DNA from: Physcia stellaris
Taxonomy: Eukaryota; Ascomycota; Lecanoromycetes; Caliciales; Physciaceae
Assembly (NCBI GenBank): GCA_018902385.1
Contig: JABSSW010000022.1
Span: 62,001-126,000 of the forward strand
Length of the DNA: 64,000 bases
Reading direction: 5' to 3'
Part shown: positions 57,865 through 64,000 of the stretch, one piece after another
Numbering within the stretch: the first letter of the stretch is position 1
How the letters are laid out: every line of letters starts with the position of its first letter
The notes under the pieces: model-generated
What the model was told of the DNA's origin: nothing
Database searches by the model: none
The model's input: only the letters and a program-made list of their open reading frames with translations
Translations under genes and position numbers: made by a program

Positions 57865-60148
57865 ATGGCGACGATGATTATAGAGCAGCCTGCCCGGCAA
57901 TCGCCAACCCCTCCACCATTGACGCTTGATACCTTGAAATTCAACACTGCTCCCATTCCAAATAAACACATACCATACTGCTCGCCTGGTCCAGCTCCAG
58001 GGTCCCAACAACGAGGGCCTGTGACGCCCCCTACCACGCCTCCTACCAAACACCAGGCTGTTCAGACTCTTTCCATTCTCCATCCTGCCAGTTCCCATAA
58101 GAAAGTCCATGATTATCCATCAATCTATACCATTGACGCCTCAACCTTAGCTAAGGCGCTCGCGCATCAAGCAGCTCAGGAGCTTCCGGACCCTAAGCTA
58201 GTCTTCCCTTGGCTTCATGGTTTACACCGAGACAATCAAATTCAATTAGCCTTCTTTATTGCCAGACGAAAATCGGTTCGGGCTATCCCCAAATGCTTAC
58301 GAGGTATCACCATTGTGAAAGTAGGTGGAGATCTCTTGAGGTCGCGACTCAAAGGTGCCATATCTATTGAGGAGTGTATAAGCCCGCTGAATAAAGACAA
58401 TCCGGTCTTCTTGGAAGTGGATCCCAAAGATGGCTTCTCAGTTCGGAATTTCCAGATCCAGGCTGCAAAAATGGCTATGGTATCAGACATTGTAGTCTAC
58501 AAGGGTGACGATGCTGCGGAAGAGGAGCTCTTCAATCTTGCAAAGTCTATCTCAAGAGCACAACGATCTTGTGAGGAACGGCAACCAATGGGCGAAGAAA
58601 ATCCGTCTGAATTCCACACTTTTGTGGTATCGAGTAAGTCTCGGTCGCAAAATAGGTGGATCTTCAGGTTTTTAACTAATGGGACAAGGTCGGTTCAGCG
58701 AGTTCGAGCGCAATCACCCCGAGGTTGTTGCCGTTGATTCCCAGGGCCGATCAACCAACGAAGTAATGGACTTCTGTAAGTCACCCGATTATACCAAGAC
58801 CCTTTACTATTTGCAGGCTGATCGAGAATCAGTTCAGTGGGAGCGGCAGGAGATGTGCAATATGTCCAAAGCCTCGGAGATTTCTAAGAATGTTTGGCTT
58901 GGTCCAACACCTGATTCGTCGTTGTGCAATACTGAGACTGAAGAGTCCGATTTTGATGTTCTCATTGAAGCAAGTGATGTTGCGCCTCCGCCGGAGCTCA
59001 CGACGCTGCAGCATATTGGAGAACTCAGCAAATCCTCACCGCAACACCTTGAGTTTCCATCTTCGGGCAGCATCATTCCACCTTCAACGTCCAGCTCAGA
59101 GCCAGATCCTATTACAGAAATGTGCCAATGGCTCTATTCCATCGCAAATTCTGGATTAGGTCCGGACTCGTGTGAAGAGGACGCAGATGCCGATGGTGAT
59201 ATTCCCATGAAGAACCTAGGCACCCGTCCGCGGAAAATATTGTTGCATTGCGCAGACGGGTACACGGAAACTACCTTACTTGGTGTGGCATATTACATGT
59301 TTGCTGAAGGTGTTCCTCTGCATGATGCCTGGCTTCATTTGCACTGCGAAAAGCAGAGGAACTTCTTCGCCTACCCTTCCGACGTAGCGTTGCTGTCGTC
59401 ACTACAGTCTCGCCTTCTGGCTTCTTCGCCCCGCTTCAGAATTAAAAAGTCCAAAATAGCTCTAAAAGAGCCAGCATGGCTGTCACGCATCGACGGGAGC
59501 CTACCAAGCCGCATCTTACCGTACATGTATCTTGGGAACTTAGCGCACGCAAACAACCCTGATCTGCTCAGAGCTCTTGGGATTGGCAGGGTGCTCAGTG
59601 TTGGTGAACCTGTCAGTTGGAGCAAGAACCAGATGGAGAAATGGGGAAGCAATAACCTACTGTTCATTGACCGAGTCCAAGACAATGGTGTTGATCCTTT
59701 GACAGACCAATTCGAGAGGTGCTTAGACTTCATTGGTAAGCCCACCCATAGATTACATGAGTGCCAGAACTAACCCGACCACTCGCAGCAAATGGCAAGC
59801 AAGACGGAAAAGCAACATTGGTGCACTGCCGCGTGGGCGTCTCTCGCTCCGCAACCATCTGCATAGCAGAAGTCATGTCTTCGCTCCATCTCTCCTTTCC
59901 ACGCGCTTAGTAAGTCACCTTGGTTCTTCTACTTCCTCAAGTCTCCGTGTGCTCACATCTCCGCCAGTTGCTACGTCCGCGCTCGCCGGCTGAATGTCAT
60001 CATCCAGCCACATTTACGCTTCGCGTACGAACTCATGAAATGGGACGAGCTCCTGCAGCAGCGCCGCGGCGAGCCGCTCCGCCGGGAACTCGAATGGCCG
60101 ACTGTTGCACGCGAGATTGCGGCGATGAATAAGCCATACTCCAGATAA
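57865..60148 (+). CDS. pps1: Dual-specificity protein phosphatase Pps1
   Basis: Exons are 57865..58633, 58689..59735, 59789..59909 and 59968..60148, with introns of 55, 53 and 58 bp, giving 705 residues. The C-terminal phosphatase has the signature HCRVGVSRS (Cys619 to Arg625, CX5R), preceded by ILPYMYLGNLAHANNPDLL and an Asp-containing loop DRVQDNG. An earlier motif, HCADGYTETTLLG (Cys444), has Glu where the CX5R arginine should be, so the upstream phosphatase-like domain looks catalytically dead. The N-terminal third is a Pro-rich tail plus a rhodanese-like or inactive module. Yeast Pps1 acts in S-phase control. The ATG at 57865 was chosen because upstream codons in the frame lack an ATG. 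Confidence 0.92.
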
Positions 60149-61051
60149 TGGATTCACATTTTTCAAAACTACGGGCGTTATAGGGACCACGATTTCGACG
60201 CATGGGATATGATTTTACGGGTGTATGAATACGATATCTACGAGGATGTTACGGGGGAGAAAAGTGTGGACAGCTACAGCCAGTGCAGGTCAGGCTGAGC
60301 TGGTCCTGGGGGGGGGGGAGGAAGGTGTTGCAAGGGGATCCTTTTCTATCCAAACATACTTACTATCTTTTTCTTCTAATTTTGCTAGTTCGAGCTATAT
60401 TCTCTCTCTGTCTCTTAAAGATATCGAAAATACTATTTGCTTTCTTCTCGCTGAGCGTTTCGGATCCATTTGCTCTTGATCGATCAATGAATGAGAGTTG
60501 ATCTCCTCTCACATGGATTTGGACCGCACGAAGATGTTTTCGGTAGTCAAGACGCAGCTTCCTGGAGAGGCTGCCACAATACTCGAGAGACCACAGTAGT
60601 CTAAAGAAATAGTCCGACTACCAACGAGCGATTCCTTATACAACGTAGCGAAATCACTCCTCAGTCCAATCGCTAAGTAGTCAGTAAAGCCAGCAAGCAC
60701 AGCACCATCACCGTCAACAGCAAAAGGTCACCTCGAAAACCATGGGATCAAGTTAAATAGCAAACGCTCAACAGTAAATACAATAAATCCACAACGCAAA
60801 GCAGGCTCTAACGCCTGTAAACGGGACCGAATCACAAAAAAAAAACACCATTCTCCAGCAAAACCAGCGGCCGCAGCAACGCTTGGTGGGGGGGTATCTC
60901 TCGCTCCATGCCCATCCATAACCGTAAGACTCATGAAAGACGCCAACAGCAAGGAAGAAAGAAAAACCGACAAACAAAACAGAAGCAGCTCTAATAATGT
61001 ACAACGAAGAGAAAAAGAAGAAGAAAGGGAAGAAAAAAAAAACCCTTCGTC
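60149..61051. other. Intergenic region between convergent pps1 and ulp1-like genes
   Basis: 903 bp of probable 3'UTRs and spacer. It has a G10 run at 60308-60317 and A-rich stretches at 60830-60850 and 61000-61050. No gene was found. Confidence 0.5.
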
Positions 61052-64000
61052 TCAATCATCCGGAAATTTCACATCCGGCGCCAACTCCCCATCGAATCCC
61101 CTATTCATCAACTCCGCCACAATCCGTCTCCGTTGCAGCGGGATATCCGCGGCAGAATACGCCATCGGGTCCACTCCCAGCGATATCATCTTCGCAGTCG
61201 TGCTGACAAAGACTCCGCAATCCTGACCGTTCGTCTGCGTTGGACCTCCAACTCCCACCGCGGTCCATTCATCATCTTTGAAGGCATCCTGGAGTTCGAA
61301 TCGCAACAGCGCCTTCGCATTCCGAATAACCTGGTCCGCATTCCCGTGGAAACTGTCGAAGTATTCGATCAATTTGAATTTCGGGCTGATGACGAGCAGC
61401 GTCCAGTGCATGCCGCCGTGGTTGACAGGGATATAGATATGTTGGACCTCCAGCAGCTTCTTGCCATCGATTTTGAGGCGCTTGATCCATCGCGAGACGC
61501 TCTGCGCACCGTTCTCTTTGAGCTTGGGGTAGAAGTAAGTACTCAAGGCGACGTGCTTGGGAATGTCGCCACGCTTGTGGCCTAGGGCTGCGAGCGCATG
61601 GTCGACGGCTGTGTCAAGGTAGGCGCTGATGATGGTGTCGTTTAGCCAGCCTCTCGGGTCTTCGCCTGGCACGCCTGGTTGGGGAAGGACTTTGCCGAGG
61701 TCTCGACGTGTGATCTCCGTCATGGCGACTGATGTAGTGATGACCTTTGCCATTGGCTCATGCATGACTTCGTCCACCTTTGCCTCCCACGCGTCCGAGA
61801 GGGGTCTAATAATGTTCTCCACCGGTTTTCGACGGACACCGGTTCTCTTACGCTCCTCCTCAAGCTCTTTCTTCTTCCTAGCTTTCTCTTCAGCTTCTTC
61901 CTTCTCCTTACGTGCTTTCTCCGCTGCAATCTCCGCTTCCTTAGCGGCGCGACGCTCTTCATCTTTGCGGGTCCTGGTGGCAAACCGAAGTGATTTTCTA
62001 CGACCTGAGACGTTGAGTCCTTCAAGTTGACGCGTGATTGAGGAAGGTGATGGCGTGGCCGAAGCATCAACCTGGTCCGATGGGGAGCTCCCTCTCTTTG
62101 CAGAAGCGGGGTCCTTTCCGAGCACCAGGGTACCTTTGGTCACTGAGGGGTTTGGTGTCGACGATGCAACTGGAGATTCAACCCGGGTCGATGGGGATAC
62201 TGTGGGCTCAATATCTTTTTCGTTATCCGGGGTCTCTCGAGTCACGGAGGGTTCGGGTGTGGATGCTGCAGCTAAAGCTTCAACCCGGGTCGATGGGGAT
62301 ATCGTGGTATCCTTTCCGTTATCGGGGGTCTCTTCAGCCGAGCTATCTTCGGGGGTACCAGTCATGTGCAGATTGTCAAGTTGATGGGAGGGAGTGAAGC
62401 CCCGAGTATTAAAGTGTCCGTAGTGCATTGTCAGGTCTTGAGACAAGCTAGGTGATGGTGTATTAGGAGTATCCGAGGGCTCAATCTGGTTCGATTGGGA
62501 ACAATCCGTGTTGGGGAGTGCATCCTTTCCGTGCGCCAGAGTTCCTTCGGATACTATATCCGGGTTGGTAGCAATAGAGGTAGCTTGGTTCGATGGGGAG
62601 CCTTCTTTGGGAGAAGAACACTGTTTTCCATGCGCCACATTCTCTTCAGCCAGAGCCGGTATCATTACTTTAACAGGGGCCAATGGAGGTGTCGAGTCAT
62701 GATTAGGGGTAGATCCAATGACCGAAGAATAAGCCGAGACATCAGCCTGGTTCAATGGACTATAATTTTCTTTGCCCGGAAGTGATTTCTTAGTTAAAAC
62801 CAGGGTTCCATCGGCCAATGAATCGACGTGTTCACTGGACGCGATATCTGAAGATTGTAACATCATCGGACTCCCAGCTGGTGTGACAGACAGGCTAGTG
62901 GTACCGCGGCGTTGACGAGCGCGCCAGTTGGTAATTTGAGAGAGGGCGCGTAGAGGAGAAGCTGCAGGAATGTGGGGATGCGCGTCTACCGGAGAAAGGA
63001 AGGAAGACCGTGATTGAAGTAGTTCGCGATCTTTTTGCTCTATCAATAATTGTTGCTCCCGTTGTTCTTGGTACGTGGGGCTCGTAGGTAGTTGAGCCCT
63101 GGCGCCAGAATCGCTGAGCATTGAGCATCCATCATCTGTTGATACTGAGACATAGGAGACGTCCATTCTCTCGCCTTTGAGGTACTTCTTGTACTTGTCA
63201 ATGGGCCTACCAGTCGTAGGGCTTGCGTAGAATGTCACACGCTTCTTCGGAGACACCGCTTTGTATGTAGAGACCTGGTAAGGAGTAAAACGGACTGGGG
63301 GTTGGATTGGGTGACGGACGGACGAATGAGGCGATGGTTCGAGAAGCCCGTTATCAGGACTATCAACATGCGACCATGCTGGCGAGTCCTTCGGTGATGT
63401 CTTCCAATGTGTAGCAGCCGAGTCCTGGGTGGAAGCAGTGCTGGTCGAAAAGTTAGACGCAGCAAGAGGTGACTGGTCCGGAGTCGATCCACTCAAAGAA
63501 GAAAGACTCGACAAATCGGAGGATATGGAAGAATCTTGGTCTATTGAATATTCCGACATTTCATCATCTTCCTCTAGGATCGCATGCGCCTCTTCGACAA
63601 ATGCACGCTGTATGGCATCTGGGTTCTTATTGTTGTGATATTTATAATAGTCATGAACAGGGTTATCTTGATCAGACGTTAAGGATTCAAGCTCTGAACT
63701 GTCTGCATCTGCCATAGCATTATCCTCAGAGTCTGGGGAACTAATGAAATCTGGACCCTTAGGTTCAAACGAGCTTCCTTGCTCGAGAGTACCATCGGTT
63801 GTCATCATGGAGTCCTCGTCGTCAGTGTCGACAGGACTCAATTTGACGTTGTTATCATCCGGATAGTAAGGCCAAGCATTGTCGGTAGCGGTGATATCAT
63901 TAGTAGTAGATAGGTCGACGGCCATTGCGTCTTCAGCACTGACGTTTTGTCCAGCATTGACATTATCATCTGCATTGGCCAATTCAGAAATAATGTCATC
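61052..64000 (-). CDS. ulp1: Ulp1-type SUMO protease (C48), 5' end beyond the window
   Basis: One long frame open to the right edge of the window, giving at least 982 codons. The last 230 residues are the Ulp1 cysteine protease domain. DTIISAYLD and LSTYFYPKLKENG lead to the triad: His in GGMHWTLLVISP, Asp in IEYFDSFHG, the oxyanion Gln and nucleophile Cys in TNGQDCGVFVS. It removes and matures SUMO, usually at nuclear pores. The N-terminal 700 residues are disordered, acidic and Ser/Thr/Pro-rich with degenerate repeats. A basic-acidic helix (EERRAAKEAEIAAEKARKEK) precedes the catalytic domain. The frame has a TTG near 63982 but continues upstream without a stop, so the true start is outside. 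Confidence 0.92.
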   Translation of the reverse strand, partial: DDIISELANADDNVNAGQNVSAEDAMAVDLSTTNDITATDNAWPYYPDDNNVKLSPVDTDDEDSMMTTDGTLEQGSSFEPKGPDFISSPDSEDNAMADADSSELESLTSDQDNPVHDYYKYHNNKNPDAIQRAFVEEAHAILEEDDEMSEYSIDQDSSISSDLSSLSSLSGSTPDQSPLAASNFSTSTASTQDSAATHWKTSPKDSPAWSHVDSPDNGLLEPSPHSSVRHPIQPPVRFTPYQVSTYKAVSPKKRVTFYASPTTGRPIDKYKKYLKGERMDVSYVSVSTDDGCSMLSDSGARAQLPTSPTYQEQREQQLLIEQKDRELLQSRSSFLSPVDAHPHIPAASPLRALSQITNWRARQRRGTTSLSVTPAGSPMMLQSSDIASSEHVDSLADGTLVLTKKSLPGKENYSPLNQADVSAYSSVIGSTPNHDSTPPLAPVKVMIPALAEENVAHGKQCSSPKEGSPSNQATSIATNPDIVSEGTLAHGKDALPNTDCSQSNQIEPSDTPNTPSPSLSQDLTMHYGHFNTRGFTPSHQLDNLHMTGTPEDSSAEETPDNGKDTTISPSTRVEALAAASTPEPSVTRETPDNEKDIEPTVSPSTRVESPVASSTPNPSVTKGTLVLGKDPASAKRGSSPSDQVDASATPSPSSITRQLEGLNVSGRRKSLRFATRTRKDEERRAAKEAEIAAEKARKEKEEAEEKARKKKELEEERKRTGVRRKPVENIIRPLSDAWEAKVDEVMHEPMAKVITTSVAMTEITRRDLGKVLPQPGVPGEDPRGWLNDTIISAYLDTAVDHALAALGHKRGDIPKHVALSTYFYPKLKENGAQSVSRWIKRLKIDGKKLLEVQHIYIPVNHGGMHWTLLVISPKFKLIEYFDSFHGNADQVIRNAKALLRFELQDAFKDDEWTAVGVGGPTQTNGQDCGVFVSTTAKMISLGVDPMAYSAADIPLQRRRIVAELMNRGFDGELAPDVKFPDD
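62060..62780. repeat. Degenerate repeats in the N-terminal part of the Ulp1-like gene
   Basis: A short block of the type TGGTTCGATGGGGA or GGGTCGATGGGGATA recurs on the plus strand near 62076, 62185, 62287, 62486, 62590 and 62750. In the protein it reads as S-P-S-T-R-V-E, S-P-S-D-Q-V-D, S-P-L-N-Q-A-D and similar. Two of the units (about 62178-62380) are close copies roughly 100 bp apart. Confidence 0.65.

Noticed and set aside
1-64000. tRNA genes, rRNA, CRISPR arrays
   Set aside because: I saw no convincing cloverleaf with paired A and B boxes, no rRNA segment, and no regularly spaced short repeats. A tRNA scan would be decisive for the first.

Overview
The window is nuclear DNA of a filamentous ascomycete (Pezizomycotina). 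The evidence is short GT-AG introns (mostly 45-105 bp) in most genes, recognisable branch points such as TACTAAC, and protein families restricted to or typical of fungi: Svf1, She9/Mdm33, Pps1, fungal-type Atg18, Hal4/Sat4-like kinase, Bun107, GIG1-like DUF3605 and cytoplasmic dynein with a short C-terminus. Dothideomycetes or a neighbouring class would fit, but the sequence alone does not fix the species. Gene models were built by joining frames at plausible splice sites and checking that total coding length is a multiple of three.

Layout. 1-5300: 5' part of a cytochrome P450 (minus), a repeat-bearing spacer, a four-exon secreted cysteine-rich protein (plus), then a nest of three copies of a TA-flanked MITE. 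5305-13710: AAA ATPase (minus), a 146-bp hairpin MITE, She9 (plus), a class I glutamine-amidotransferase-like protein (minus), a fourth MITE copy, and a Ure2-like glutathione S-transferase (plus). 14076-17030: a small secreted four-cysteine protein and a membrane-linked GNAT acetyltransferase. 18510-31691: cytoplasmic dynein heavy chain (minus), with an apparent 2-nt frameshift. 32143-35306: Svf1, mitochondrial ribosomal protein uL11m, and an unrecognised small basic protein. 36081-45904: Hal4-like kinase, Bun107/WDR48 homologue, Pet8 S-adenosylmethionine carrier, and a TilS-like tRNA lysidine synthetase. 45905-49013: a degenerate accessory patch with a GIG1-like gene and a TPR pseudogene. 49014-64000: BSC6-like MFS transporter, Atg18, Ppm2/Tyw4, Pps1 phosphatase and the C-terminal part of a Ulp1-type SUMO protease cut by the window edge.

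Most genes are independent housekeeping loci in convergent or divergent pairs with compact spacers. I see no metabolic gene cluster and no clearly novel multi-gene system. The accessory content is two MITE families, one possible LTR fragment, one NLR-type TPR pseudogene and two secreted proteins. The strongest anomalies are the dynein frameshift at a CACACA run, the TA-flanked MITE family with a tandemly duplicated spacer, the long-arm hairpin MITE, a uORF overlapping the inferred kinase start, and the missing ATG of the MFS transporter.
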